From: Myxococcaceae bacterium | Lineage (GTDB): Bacteria; Myxococcota; Myxococcia; Myxococcales; Myxococcaceae | Reading direction: 5' to 3' | DNA length: 64,000 nucleotides | NCBI GenBank assembly: GCA_004173515.1 | Contig: SECN01000002.1 | Coordinates: 1 to 64,000 of the forward strand | Shown here: positions 20,878 through 29,450 of the stretch, piece after piece | Position numbering within the stretch: the first letter of the stretch is position 1 | Layout: each line of letters starts with the position of its first letter | The notes under the pieces: generated by a model | The model's database searches: none | What the model was told of the DNA's origin: nothing | The model's input: the letters and a program-made list of their open reading frames with translations, nothing else | Made by a program: the position numbers and the translations under genes

Positions 20878-23304
20878 CTACAGCAGCGCGCGGATGTCGA
20901 CGAGCGGCGCGGTGACGGATTGGTCGAAGAGCTTCACGTCGTCGTGGATGCCGTCCCAGCTGACCAGGGTCTCCTCGAACTCCTCCTCCAGCGGCCAGAT
21001 GCCCACTTCCAGGTAGGCGGAGATGCTTCCCGCCAGGAACGTGAACTTGAGGTCCGCGCGGCCCGCCAGCTTCAGGTCCAGCCGGGTCCCGCTGGAGAGC
21101 AGCCTGGCGTCCGCCTGGAGCGGCACGGAGGCGTGCACGAGCTGGAGGCGTCCCTTGATGCCGGCTTCGATGACGAAGAGGTCCACGCCCGCGTACAGCT
21201 CGCCATCCACCCGGGCATAGGGCTCCAGCCGGCCCGCCACGGAGAGGTTCGTCACGGCGCACTGCGGAGCCCCGGTGATGGAATGCTCGCCGCCCAGGCT
21301 GTAGTTGAGGCCCACCACGCCCGCCACCTTGGCCCCGAGCGTCACGGGCACCACCACGATGACGAACGTCGTGCTCACGTCCACCAGGGTGCCCTGCTTC
21401 TCCTTCGAGCCCGACACGAGGTTGAACTCGCCCGCCACCAGGTTCTGGTGCACGTCCAGCAGGGAGACGGTGTTGTCGAGCACGTCCATGTCGATGTCCG
21501 CCCTCGCGCTCGTCACCACGGCGTCGGCGGTGATGAGGCTCACGCTCTCATCGAAGGCACGGCCGGTCGCGGCGAAGTGCCCGGAGGCCTCCGGCGACAG
21601 GGAGCAGTTGCTCAGCGCCACGTTGTTGACCGCGACGGACACGTGGTAGTCGGCCGTGGCGCCGAAGGTCTCATCGCCCAGGGAATAGCTGTCACCCGAC
21701 TCCCACTTCAGCCGAGGCTCCGCGGTGTTCCGGTCCAGGAGCGGGCCCACCGTCGACGACAGGGCCTGGAGGTACTGATCCCTCCGGGTGAAGTACGTCT
21801 CCAGCCGGGACGGCTGGGTCGTGTAGTCCTGGGCGGGGTAGTTCACCGAGCCCTGCACCAGGGCGCGGCTCTTGAGCGGGGCGAAGTCGTCGTTGGTGTA
21901 GTCCGAGCACTTCTGGAAGGCCTGCTCCCGGGGCACCTGGTAGAGGTCCATCACGCGCTGGACGAAGCGCTTGGGAGACCAGTCACAGGGCGCGGGCGCG
22001 CTGCCAGTCTGGAACGTGAGACAGCCGCGCGCCTGGGCCTGCACCAGCGCCGCGTCGATGGCGCCATCCAGCGATGCCAGCGTGTAGAACAGGGGGATGA
22101 GCGGGTTCTCCGGCTCGTCGCTCAGGCTGGCGCCCTGCTGGGCAGCTCCGGCCTGGAGCGTCCCGGGCAGGGGCCGGTACTGGTGGGAGATCTCCTCCCG
22201 GATGGACGTGACCAGCTCCGCGCGCTGCCGGAGCAGCCCGGCGAAGTCCGTCTGCAATTGCTCCAACGCATACAACTCCTCGTCCAGCACCCCCGCGTTG
22301 CGCTGGCTCATCGACCGATGCCAGGTCCAGCTTTCGTTGTAGTAGCTGGCGCCCTGGGCCAGGGTGTTCAGCCGCGCCGTATCCAGGACGGTGCCGGAGA
22401 GGTTCAGGGGCCGGCTCAGGTTCTTCAGCGTGATGATGGCGCCCCCCAGGACGCCCGGGATGACGCTCGCCTTGTCGATGCTGCCCGCGCCGACGGTCAC
22501 CCGGCCCTGCACGGGCGGGGGCACGGTGAAGAACTGGTTCTTCGGCGCCCCGCTGGGGAAGGTGATGGCGGGGGTGATGAGCGTGCCGTCCTTGCCGCGC
22601 TGCTGCGCGTTGCTCATGCCGCGCGTGCCAATGGCCGACGTGGGCGTCGAGCCGCCCAGCGGCGCGAGGGCATACGCGACGTTGTAGATGGCGCGGTGGT
22701 CGGAGCCCGCGCTGGAGATGGCGTCCTCGAAGACGCTGTAGTCGTAGTACTTCTCGAAGACGTACTCGGCACACGAATTGATGACATTGCCGGAGGTGTT
22801 CCAGCCATTGCGCTGCTGGGCGCGGTTGTTCTTCAGCTTGCTGGCGTAGAGCGTCGTGGCGGGGAAGTACGCCCGCGCCCGGTTCACCGACCCGAGGTAG
22901 AAGCTGGACAGGCCGCTCATCTCGCGGGTGTTGGGGTCGTCCTTCTCGAAGGCCACCGACTTCGTGACGGCGTCAGGCTCCACCGTCTGGCCATTCGCCT
23001 TCAAGGTCCGGGGCACCACCACCGTGCGGCGGGACATGCCCGCCGCGGAGTCCTCCGCCGCGTCCTGGATGAGCCGGTTGCAGGCAGCATTCGGGTCCGT
23101 CTTCGCCAGGCTCCGCACCATCTTCGCGCAGAGCGTGACGGGGTTCTGGCAGTCCGCCAGCGTCGCCACGTAGCCCTGACACAGGACCGGCGCGGGAGGC
23201 AGCGTGGGAATGGGACTGGCGGCGAAAGCCGTCGCTGGCAACCCGGACAGAACAAGTCCGAGCGCGGCGAGGCCCGTCGCGAAACCGCGGCGAGGCGAAA
23301 TCAT
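20878..23304 (-). CDS. 808-aa exported protein, partner of LLTP-like gene
   Basis: Signal peptide: GFATGLAALGLVLSGLPATA then FAA. Cys-rich helical N-terminus (VLCQGYVATLADCQNPVTLC) with seven or more Cys before residue 450. The central part is helical (DEELYALEQLQTDFAGLLRQ). The last 300 residues are long beta strands (DYHVSVAVNNVALSNCSLSP; VVPVTLGAKVAGVVGLNYSL). I recognise no family. It is the first gene of a two-gene operon, and the stop is 21 bases before the HEAT-repeat protein ATG. The beta-rich tail could be a lipid- or ligand-holding sheet if the neighbour is an LLTP-type module, but that is inference. Confidence 0.7.
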   Translation of the reverse strand: MISPRRGFATGLAALGLVLSGLPATAFAASPIPTLPPAPVLCQGYVATLADCQNPVTLCAKMVRSLAKTDPNAACNRLIQDAAEDSAAGMSRRTVVVPRTLKANGQTVEPDAVTKSVAFEKDDPNTREMSGLSSFYLGSVNRARAYFPATTLYASKLKNNRAQQRNGWNTSGNVINSCAEYVFEKYYDYSVFEDAISSAGSDHRAIYNVAYALAPLGGSTPTSAIGTRGMSNAQQRGKDGTLITPAITFPSGAPKNQFFTVPPPVQGRVTVGAGSIDKASVIPGVLGGAIITLKNLSRPLNLSGTVLDTARLNTLAQGASYYNESWTWHRSMSQRNAGVLDEELYALEQLQTDFAGLLRQRAELVTSIREEISHQYRPLPGTLQAGAAQQGASLSDEPENPLIPLFYTLASLDGAIDAALVQAQARGCLTFQTGSAPAPCDWSPKRFVQRVMDLYQVPREQAFQKCSDYTNDDFAPLKSRALVQGSVNYPAQDYTTQPSRLETYFTRRDQYLQALSSTVGPLLDRNTAEPRLKWESGDSYSLGDETFGATADYHVSVAVNNVALSNCSLSPEASGHFAATGRAFDESVSLITADAVVTSARADIDMDVLDNTVSLLDVHQNLVAGEFNLVSGSKEKQGTLVDVSTTFVIVVVPVTLGAKVAGVVGLNYSLGGEHSITGAPQCAVTNLSVAGRLEPYARVDGELYAGVDLFVIEAGIKGRLQLVHASVPLQADARLLSSGTRLDLKLAGRADLKFTFLAGSISAYLEVGIWPLEEEFEETLVSWDGIHDDVKLFDQSVTAPLVDIRALL

Positions 23305-23319
23305 TGGGAAGTCCTTCAG

Positions 23320-23335
23320 GTGAGTGATTGCTCAC
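23320..23335. promoter_or_regulatory. short dyad upstream of the 808-aa gene
   Basis: GTGAG and CTCAC flank a six-base TGATTG spacer, 16 bases upstream of the ATG, just after a TATTGT on the minus strand that could be a -10 element. Candidate operator or leader hairpin for the two-gene operon. Confidence 0.35.
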
Positions 23336-23453
23336 AATACGGACTCGACCTGTTTTATTCGGAAAGGCATTTTCCGCCGCGCTCACCCCCATGAGTCGTG
23401 ACGGACCGGGCTCGCCTCTCAGAAAAGGAGAGAACCTCTTGCTGTCGCGGGCT

Positions 23454-23984
23454 TCAGCCCAGGAACGCAGCGACCTCGAACCATCCGCTGTCGATCACCT
23501 CGGCGGACATCGACCGCGTGGCAAAATCCACCTGCAAGCGCACGAAGTCCGCGCCTTCCTGCCGCCACAGGTTGACGAAGAACACCAGCCCCTGGGAATC
23601 CCGTCGCGGCGCCTCCCAGAGCGCCAGCCCGCGCGCCCCGAGCGTCCCGCTGCGAATCACCTCCGGCCCCGGCTGGTCCTCCGTGAGGCCGTCCAGGTCG
23701 CTCCGCGTGCGAATCACCCGGGCCCGGGTCGCCGTCCGCACCAGCTCCATCACCTGCTCGAAGCCCGCCTCCGAATCCAGCTCCGCTCGCGAGCCTTCCA
23801 GCGCTTCGCTCAGCTCTTCGATGGAACAGGGCGTGACGACAAACCACCCACCGAGCGCCAGCCAGTCCCTGCCGTGGGCCTGCGCGAATCGCACCCCGGC
23901 CAGCTCCGACCAGCTCCTGGCCCCGAACGCCTCCAGCCTCGCGCGCAGCGCGGGCTCCGCCTCATGGATGGCGTGCTCTTTCAT
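23454..23984 (-). CDS. hypothetical protein, 176 aa
   Basis: No recognised family. It has no signal peptide, is acidic and has mixed alpha/beta character. The first half contains RSWSELAGVRFAQAHGRDWL and helix ELSEALEGSRAELDSEAGFE. The second half has QGLVFFVNLWRQEGADFVRL and QVDFATRSMSAEVIDSGWFE, strands that resemble a small ligand-binding or immunity-like fold. The ATG at 23984 follows GGAGA. It is a single gene upstream of the 808-aa operon on the same strand. Confidence 0.6.
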   Translation of the reverse strand: MKEHAIHEAEPALRARLEAFGARSWSELAGVRFAQAHGRDWLALGGWFVVTPCSIEELSEALEGSRAELDSEAGFEQVMELVRTATRARVIRTRSDLDGLTEDQPGPEVIRSGTLGARGLALWEAPRRDSQGLVFFVNLWRQEGADFVRLQVDFATRSMSAEVIDSGWFEVAAFLG

Positions 23985-24028
23985 CGCGGGGATTCTCCAC
24001 CGTGCTCCATGACCCCGAGCATATGCCG

Positions 24029-24871
24029 TCAGGGGATCCGCGCCCTGCCCGCCAGGAGCAGATCGATGGCCCGAGCGTCGGCCGGTGAAACCGGTGTGAA
24101 GACAACCATGCTCAGCCCGTTTCCGCCGTCGACGGAGAAGGCCGAGTACTCCAGCGCGAGCGGACCGGCGATGGGATGATGAAGGCGCTTGAGCCCCACC
24201 CCATGGCTGCGCATCTCGTTCTCCGCCCAGAGCCTGCGGAAGTCGGCGCTGCGCTCCTGGAGTTCGGCCGCGAGCGCGACGGCTTCGGAGCTTTCGCCCG
24301 CGCGCGCGACGTCGAGGCGGAAGACAGCCACGGCGAAGCGCGCGTGCTCTTCCCAGTCGGCCATCGAGGTGCGAATGGAAGCCGAGCCGAACAGGCGTCT
24401 GAGCAGGTTGCGCTCGCCTGGCGGTAGCGCGGCATAGTCACTCAGCACCGCCGTCGCCGCCGCGTTCCAGGCCACGATGTCCCACGTGGGCGTCTGCACA
24501 TAGGCCGGGCTGGTCGGCATGGCGTCCAGCACGCGCTGCAAGGAGGCGGAGACCGGTGGCGGTGCGACGGGCTTCAGCGGCGGCGGTCGCTGTTGGGCCA
24601 GCAGGTACAGGACCTCGCGGCTGGCCGCGTCCAGCTCCAGCGCGAGGACCAGCCGCTCCAGCACCTCGTCGGAGGGCGGGCCGCCGCGCCCCTGCTCCAG
24701 CCACGTGTACCAGGTGACGCTCACGCCCGCCCGCGTGGCCACTTCCTCCCGCCGCAGCCCCGGCGTCCGGCGCCGGCTCGGCGCGTCCGGCCCCGGCGAC
24801 AAGCGCTCGCGGCGATCGCGGAGGAAGCCCCCCAGGGTGAGGGCCGGGCCCGGCAGGCTGGTAGTGGTCAT
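24029..24871 (-). CDS. XRE-type regulator with MmyB-like ligand domain
   Basis: 280 residues. The N-terminal helix-turn-helix reads LGGFLRDRRERLSP, then GLRREEVATRAGVSVTWYTW LEQGRG, the invariant GLRREEVA...YxxLEQGR pattern of this family. The C-terminal domain (TPTWDIVAWNAAA, then LRRLFGSASIRTSMADWEEH, ELQERSADFRRLWAENEM, HHPIAGPLALEYSAF) is the MmyB-like PAS-fold ligand domain that in a Chloroflexus homologue binds fatty acid. The ATG at 24871 is the only start keeping the HTH. It is divergent from the epimerase 75 bases away, its probable target. Confidence 0.9.
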   Translation of the reverse strand: MTTTSLPGPALTLGGFLRDRRERLSPGPDAPSRRRTPGLRREEVATRAGVSVTWYTWLEQGRGGPPSDEVLERLVLALELDAASREVLYLLAQQRPPPLKPVAPPPVSASLQRVLDAMPTSPAYVQTPTWDIVAWNAAATAVLSDYAALPPGERNLLRRLFGSASIRTSMADWEEHARFAVAVFRLDVARAGESSEAVALAAELQERSADFRRLWAENEMRSHGVGLKRLHHPIAGPLALEYSAFSVDGGNGLSMVVFTPVSPADARAIDLLLAGRARIP

Positions 24872-24946
24872 ACCCGTATAACCCCTCGGCTTTTCCAACC
24901 CCGGGTTCAAGAACATAAACCGACGGAGAACAACGAGGAGGTCGAC

Positions 24947-25849
24947 ATGCGTGTTTTTGTGACGGGCGCGACAGGATTCATCGGGACAGCGATTGTGCGT
25001 GAGTTGAAGGCCGCCGGGCACGAGGTGCTGGGGCTGGCGCGCAGCGACGCCGCCGCCACCACCCTGGAGCGGTCGGGAGTCCAGGCGCATCGGGGTGAGC
25101 TGTCGGACCTCGGCAGCCTGGTCGCGGGCGCCCGTGCCTGCGAGGGCGTCATCCACACGGCCTTCATCCACGACTTCTCCCAGTACGTGGCCGCCGCGGA
25201 GACAGACCGGCGGGCGGTGGAGGCGCTGGCCGGCGCGCTGGAGGGCTTGGGCAAACCCTTCGTCTCCACCTCGGGGACCGCGATGCTCACGCCCGGCCGC
25301 CTGGGCACGGAAGCAGACGCTCCCTCGCCCGGAAGCGCGGCGGGCCCTCGCGCCGCCACGGAGACGATCGTGATGGAGTCCGCCCGCCGAGGGGTGCGCG
25401 CGAGCGTCGTGCGCCTGCCGCCCTCCGTCCACGGCGCGGGCGACCACGCCTTCGTGCCCGCGCTCATCGACATCGCACGCCGCACGGGTGTCTCCGCCTT
25501 CGTTGGCGAGGGTGCGAACCGCTGGCCCGCGGTGCACCGGCTGGACGCCGCGCGCCTCTTCCGACTGGCGCTGGAGAGCGCGAAGCCCGGAACGCGCCTG
25601 CACGGCGTCGCGGACGAAGGCATTGCGTTGCGCACGCTCGCGGAGGCCATCGGCGCGGGGCTCGGCGTGCCGGTCCGGAGCATCGGCGGGGATGAGGCGC
25701 GCGCGCACTTCGACTGGTTGGCGGGCTTCATCACCATCGACAACCCCACCTCCAGCGCCATCACCCGCGACACCCTGGGCTGGCGCCCTCGGGAGCCGGA
25801 CCTCCTGACCGACATGCGAGACAACGGGTACTTCACGAAGACCGCGTAG
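24947..25849 (+). CDS. NAD(P)-dependent epimerase/dehydratase (extended SDR)
   Basis: 300 residues. MRVFVTGATGFIGTAIVREL is the N-terminal cofactor motif (GATGFIG). VIHTAFIHDF follows, then a catalytic-site region FVSTSGTAM with R-A-ATE in place of the usual YxxxK, as in many atypical extended SDRs. WPAVHRLDAARLFRLALE is typical of the SDR_a4/YeeZ-like group. The GAGGAGG ribosome site lies before the ATG. It is divergent from the XRE/MmyB regulator, a pairing common in bacteria. The substrate is unknown and catalysis is uncertain given the absent Tyr-Lys pair. Confidence 0.85.
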   Translation: MRVFVTGATGFIGTAIVRELKAAGHEVLGLARSDAAATTLERSGVQAHRGELSDLGSLVAGARACEGVIHTAFIHDFSQYVAAAETDRRAVEALAGALEGLGKPFVSTSGTAMLTPGRLGTEADAPSPGSAAGPRAATETIVMESARRGVRASVVRLPPSVHGAGDHAFVPALIDIARRTGVSAFVGEGANRWPAVHRLDAARLFRLALESAKPGTRLHGVADEGIALRTLAEAIGAGLGVPVRSIGGDEARAHFDWLAGFITIDNPTSSAITRDTLGWRPREPDLLTDMRDNGYFTKTA

Positions 25850-25894
25850 CACCGCGAACAGCCTCGTGGACGCGGGCCGGCTGGACGGACTTCC

Positions 25895-26629
25895 CTACCC
25901 GCCCTTTCGCGTCCGGGGGCTTGCGCGTCGGGGACGCAATCGCTGTTCGAGCGCCGCCACCAGCAGGTCCATGCCGAAGTCGAACTCCGTCGCGTGATGA
26001 CAGGCAGCCAGGTGGGGCGCGGCCCAGGCCACGTGGGGAAACCCCGAGGCCTTGAGTTCGGCGCGGCGCCCCGCCAGTCCGCCCAGGTTCTGGCCGCTGA
26101 AGGTCGGACCGGAGGACACCTCGCGCAGCAGCGTCCCGGCCAGGAAGGCGAGGACGGAGCGCAGGGCATGCACGGCCTGCTCCGGCGGAAATCCTGCCGC
26201 GTGCAGGATGCCGAGCGCCAACTCCGTGCCCGCCAGCCCCTGCTGGGAGTTGAGCTGGCGCGTGAGCACCAGCGGCGCGGCCTGGGGGTGCTGGACCGCC
26301 GCGTGACGGAATGCCGCCGCGAGCGCGCGCACATCCTCCCGCCAGTCCCCGGTCGGCTCGGGCAATTCAATGGCTGCCAGGAACAGCTCCGCGACGCCGT
26401 CCAGGACCGCGTCCTTGTTGGCGACGTGGTGGTAGAGGCTCATCGCATCCACCCCCAGCACGGTCGCGAGCTTCCGCATGCTCAGCGCCTCGGGTCCGTC
26501 GCGGTCCACCAGGGACAGGGCTGTCTGGAGGACCTTCTCGCGCGTGAGCCCCGAACCGCCCTTGGGGCGTCCACGCCGGGGCGCGGGACCTGGACGCGGG
26601 GCCGGGTCGGACATGTCGGTTCGCTTCAT
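25895..26629 (-). CDS. TetR/AcrR-family regulator
   Basis: 244 residues. Disordered Arg/Pro-rich leader, then the TetR HTH: LTREKVLQTALSLVDRDGPE, ALSMRKLATVLGVDAMSLYH HVANKDAVLDGV, where AMSLYHHVANKD is the diagnostic recognition region. The C-terminal all-helical domain (LVLTRQLNSQQGLAGTELAL) is of the TetR_C_1 (TetR/tetracycline-like) class. It is divergent from an NTF2-like gene with two copies of the palindrome CTACAGCGTAG between them, the probable operators for autoregulation and target control. A second in-frame ATG at 26614 is an alternative start. Confidence 0.9.
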   Translation of the reverse strand: MKRTDMSDPAPRPGPAPRRGRPKGGSGLTREKVLQTALSLVDRDGPEALSMRKLATVLGVDAMSLYHHVANKDAVLDGVAELFLAAIELPEPTGDWREDVRALAAAFRHAAVQHPQAAPLVLTRQLNSQQGLAGTELALGILHAAGFPPEQAVHALRSVLAFLAGTLLREVSSGPTFSGQNLGGLAGRRAELKASGFPHVAWAAPHLAACHHATEFDFGMDLLVAALEQRLRPRRASPRTRKGG

Positions 26630-26633
26630 GAAC

Positions 26634-26679
26634 TTGACAATACCTACAGCGTAGAATTACTTCCAACCCTACAGCGTAG
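26634..26679. promoter_or_regulatory. twin TetR operator, CTACAGCGTAG twice, with a -35
   Basis: Identical 11-mers CTAC-AGC-GTAG occur at 26644-26654 and 26669-26679, spaced 25 bp start to start. A perfect TTGACA lies at 26634-26639, so the first copy falls between the -35 and a weak -10 (near 26656) for the plus-strand gene. Binding there would block RNA polymerase. Palindromes of CTAC-N3-GTAG type are known for TetR proteins. Confidence 0.7.
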
Positions 26680-26699
26680 AGAAACCCGGGAGGCCTTCG

Positions 26700-27422
26700 A
26701 TGCGACCTGGCTGGCGGCAATCCATCGAGAACACGGCGGAGCAGTACAACCCGCCGGTGCTCGAGAAGACCCGGGTCGACCGCTCGCGGGCGGAGGAGCG
26801 CCTCCTCCAGTTCTTTCCCTCCAGCGAGCTGAGGGCGGCGCCCCCGCTCCAGGAAGAGACACACGTGATCACCGAACAGGTACGACAGGCCCGTGAGAAG
26901 TTGGTGCTGGACCACTTCCACGACGAGGTGAGGCAGGACTGGGACGACGTCCTGGCGACCTTCCCGCACCCGCACTACGAGCTGATCCCCACGCTGACGG
27001 TGCACGACGGCAACAGCGCGGTGCGCGACTACTACCGCGACACCCGCATCGCCTTCCCGGATCAGGACCACGAAATCATCGCGCTGCGGCACAGCGACGA
27101 CGCCGTCATCGTGGAGTTCTGGCTGAAGGGCACCCACCTGGGTCCCCTGGGCAAGATTCCCGCCACGGGAAACCGGTTCCGGGCGCGGATGACGGGGTTC
27201 TTCATCTTCGACGCGAACGAGATGCTGGTCTGCGAGCGCGTCTACTTCGACACGCTCAGCATCCTCAAGCAGCTCATCGGCGGGCTCGACATGAAGAACC
27301 CGAAGAGCTGGCTGCTCGCCGTCAAGTGCATCAAGGGCCTGCTCGCGATGTCCAGCGGCAAGCCCGAACCCATCCTGACCGAAACCCCAGCCTGGACTCC
27401 GGCCCCGCAGCCCCGGAGCTGA
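26700..27422 (+). CDS. NTF2/SnoaL-like protein under TetR control
   Basis: Up to 240 residues. The conserved part begins at about residue 56 (VITEQVRQAREKLVLDHFHD) and shows the SnoaL/NTF2 pattern DWDDVLATFPHPHYELIPTL, VRDYYRDTRIAFPDQDHEII, FWLKGTHLGPLGKIPATGNR, then FRARMTGFFIFD. This group includes ester cyclases and carotenoid or polyketide-modifying relatives. The first 55 residues show no resemblance, so the true start may be the GTG at 26865 (AGGAAGAG upstream); the ATG at 26700 has GGAGG eight bases before it. It ends at a strong hairpin. Function unassigned. Confidence 0.75.
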   Translation: MRPGWRQSIENTAEQYNPPVLEKTRVDRSRAEERLLQFFPSSELRAAPPLQEETHVITEQVRQAREKLVLDHFHDEVRQDWDDVLATFPHPHYELIPTLTVHDGNSAVRDYYRDTRIAFPDQDHEIIALRHSDDAVIVEFWLKGTHLGPLGKIPATGNRFRARMTGFFIFDANEMLVCERVYFDTLSILKQLIGGLDMKNPKSWLLAVKCIKGLLAMSSGKPEPILTETPAWTPAPQPRS

Positions 27423-27436
27423 AACAGCCACCGGCA

Positions 27437-27464
27437 AAGGAGGGGGAAGTGCGTCCCCCTCCTT
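27437..27464. terminator. 11-bp perfect hairpin between convergent genes
   Basis: AAGGAGGGGGA (27437-27447) and TCCCCCTCCTT (27454-27464) pair without mismatch around a six-base loop, between the stops at 27422 and 27475. Very stable in both orientations. Confidence 0.75.
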
Positions 27465-27474
27465 CCGGGCGGTG

Positions 27475-28767
27475 TTACAGGTTGCCCAGGGCCCTGCGCA
27501 GGCCGTCCTGGATGACGGACTGGAGGTCCTCCGCCGTCAGGTCCGGGTTCTTCTTCAACTGCTCCTTGGCGTAGTTGGACCAGTCGCGGATCTCCTTCGC
27601 CGTGGGCTCACGCGGCTTGTCCGTGGGCTGGTTCATGTACAGCTCGAACACCCACTTGAAGGCATCCTTCACGAACCGGTCGAGCGGCGCCGATTCGGCC
27701 GGGCCCCCCACGCCTCGCATGTCGTCGCGCACGGCGTCCTGGATGGCGCTCGCGAGCTGCGAGGGCGTCATGTCCGGGTTGTCCTTCATCTTCTTGTTGG
27801 CGAAGTCCTTCCACTTCGCGACCTCCGCGGGCGTCGCGCCGCGTTCGCCGCCCTGGTAGACCTTCGCCGCCCAGCTCACCGCGTCGTTGATGATCTTGTC
27901 GAGGTTGGCCCCGCCCGAACCCGACGTCACGCCCGTCACCTCGTCGCGCACGGCATCCTGGATGGCCGCCTGGAGCTGCGCGGACGACATGCCCGGGTTG
28001 TCCGCGAGCGTCTTGTCCGCGAAGGCCCGCCACTTCTGCAGCTCTCCGGACGTCGCGCCGCGATCGGTGCCCTGGTAGACCTTCGCCGCCCAGCTCACCG
28101 CGTCGTTGATGAACTTGTCGACGTTCGCCTTGCTGGCCGGCCCGCCCACGCCCGTCATGTCATCGCGCACGGCGTCCATGATGGCGCTCGCGAGCTGCGA
28201 GGGCGTCATGTCCGGGTTCTCCTCCATCGTCTTGTCCGCGAAGGCCCGCCACTTCTGCAGCTCCCCCGACGTCGCGGAACGGGAACCGCCCTGATAGACA
28301 TTGGAGGACCAGCTCACCGCGTCCTGGATGAACTTGTCGACGTTGACCTTGCCCTTCGCGTCCGCGGACATGCCCGTGGCCTTGTTGCGCACGGCGTCCA
28401 TGATGGCGGCGGAGAGCTGATCCGGCGTCATCTCCGGGTTGTCCTTCATCTGCTGATTCGCGAAGGCCGTCCACTCGGCCATCTCCGGGCCCGTCGGTCC
28501 GCGAGGCCCGCCCTCGTAGCAGGTGGCCGTCCAACTGACCGCCTCCTCCACGTACTTCTGGATCTTCGCCGGGGTGACCTTGTCGGTCCCGTCACGCCGC
28601 TTGCGAAGCTCCCCCACGAGCGCTTCGCGGAGGTCCGCCGCCGTGATGTCCGGCTGCTTCTCCCGCAGCTTCGTGGCGAAGGCCAACAGCTCCGTCCGCT
28701 CCTGGCCGCTGGGCAGCTTCGTGCCCTGGTAGACCTCGTTGTAGGCCTTGTTGAAGCACTCGGTCAT
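27475..28767 (-). repeat. 219-bp coding tandem repeats (six units)
   Basis: The six protein repeats are also visible in DNA, with a 219-bp period. The middle four share long identical blocks (for example GCGTCATGTCCGGGTT recurring on the plus strand), indicating recent duplication or homogenisation, while the outer two are diverged. Confidence 0.85.
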
Positions 28768-29040
28768 CTTCTCGTTGGTCAGCGGCGCCAACAGGCTGGG
28801 CAGGACCTCCCGCGTCACGACGGTGGGCTGCGCCAGGGCCGCGCTCATCGCGGGCGTTGCGACCATCGCCTGCGTCGCGCTCGTCGCCGCCACGGGCTTC
28901 GCGGGCGACGCGGAGGTGCTCTTCAGCGAACCAAACAGGTTGGCCAGTTGCTGCGCGGAGACGGTCTTCGTCGCCGCCTTGTCAGTCGTGGGCTGCTTGG
29001 GTGCGGAAACGCCAGGCCTGCCCTCACCAATCTTCGACAT
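27475..29040 (-). CDS. protein of six 73-residue tandem repeats
   Basis: 521 residues; no known function. The Thr/Ala-rich, probably disordered N-terminus (1-90) is followed by six repeats starting near residues 92, 164, 238, 311, 384 and 457. The consensus includes DAVSWAAKVYQG, R-x-ATSGELQKW, FADK, NPDMTPSQLASAIMDAVRDD, TGVGGP and ANVDKFI. Each unit is all-helical, with an invariant Trp, YQG and NPDMT helix cap. A faint resemblance to DUF4214-type helical repeats exists. No signal peptide. The ATG at 29040 is preferred over one six codons upstream because GGGGGTAA precedes it. Perhaps a binding scaffold. Confidence 0.8.
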   Translation of the reverse strand: MSKIGEGRPGVSAPKQPTTDKAATKTVSAQQLANLFGSLKSTSASPAKPVAATSATQAMVATPAMSAALAQPTVVTREVLPSLLAPLTNEKMTECFNKAYNEVYQGTKLPSGQERTELLAFATKLREKQPDITAADLREALVGELRKRRDGTDKVTPAKIQKYVEEAVSWTATCYEGGPRGPTGPEMAEWTAFANQQMKDNPEMTPDQLSAAIMDAVRNKATGMSADAKGKVNVDKFIQDAVSWSSNVYQGGSRSATSGELQKWRAFADKTMEENPDMTPSQLASAIMDAVRDDMTGVGGPASKANVDKFINDAVSWAAKVYQGTDRGATSGELQKWRAFADKTLADNPGMSSAQLQAAIQDAVRDEVTGVTSGSGGANLDKIINDAVSWAAKVYQGGERGATPAEVAKWKDFANKKMKDNPDMTPSQLASAIQDAVRDDMRGVGGPAESAPLDRFVKDAFKWVFELYMNQPTDKPREPTAKEIRDWSNYAKEQLKKNPDLTAEDLQSVIQDGLRRALGNL

Positions 29041-29450
29041 GGTTACCCCCAGGGGCATCGAAGCCCGTTCACCGGAATACCGTATAGCCCCTTAAACTTC
29101 TGATAGCGGGCACGATAGGGGTGGAGGCTGACGCTTCGTCAAGTCACCAACGATGGCCTTCAGGTCTCAAGGGTTTACGGGCCGACGCAGTGCGCAGTGC
29201 GGGCCTCCAGGGCCTCGCGTGGGAAGGGGCTTGCCTGCCCGGGCAGCAGGCCGGGTGGGCATTCTCGAGCGCATGTTCCGGGGGTCCCGGGGCCCTCACG
29301 CCCGCCGCAACAAGTCCAGGCCGAGGACCGGTGGCAGGCGCGCCTCCGCGTCCTGCCTGGGAACGGTGAAGCCTCGCGCAGGTCCCCCGCTGCTTGCGCC
29401 CCACGAGGTGTCCCTAGGTTCAAGGAGACGCTTCAACGGGAGACACGACC
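29041..29450. other. 410-bp gap without a recognisable gene
   Basis: Between the divergent repeat-protein and M4-peptidase starts. Short frames on both strands are Arg/Pro-rich and look non-coding. The part near 29080-29125 is relatively AT-rich (CCGTATAGCCCCTTAAACTT) and probably holds the repeat-protein promoter. No clear operator is seen. Confidence 0.5.

Noticed and set aside
20920-23394. 824-codon plus-strand frame opposite the 808-aa exported gene
   Set aside because: No signal peptide or motif, repetitive Arg/Val/His content; the minus-strand gene has a signal peptide and sensible start.
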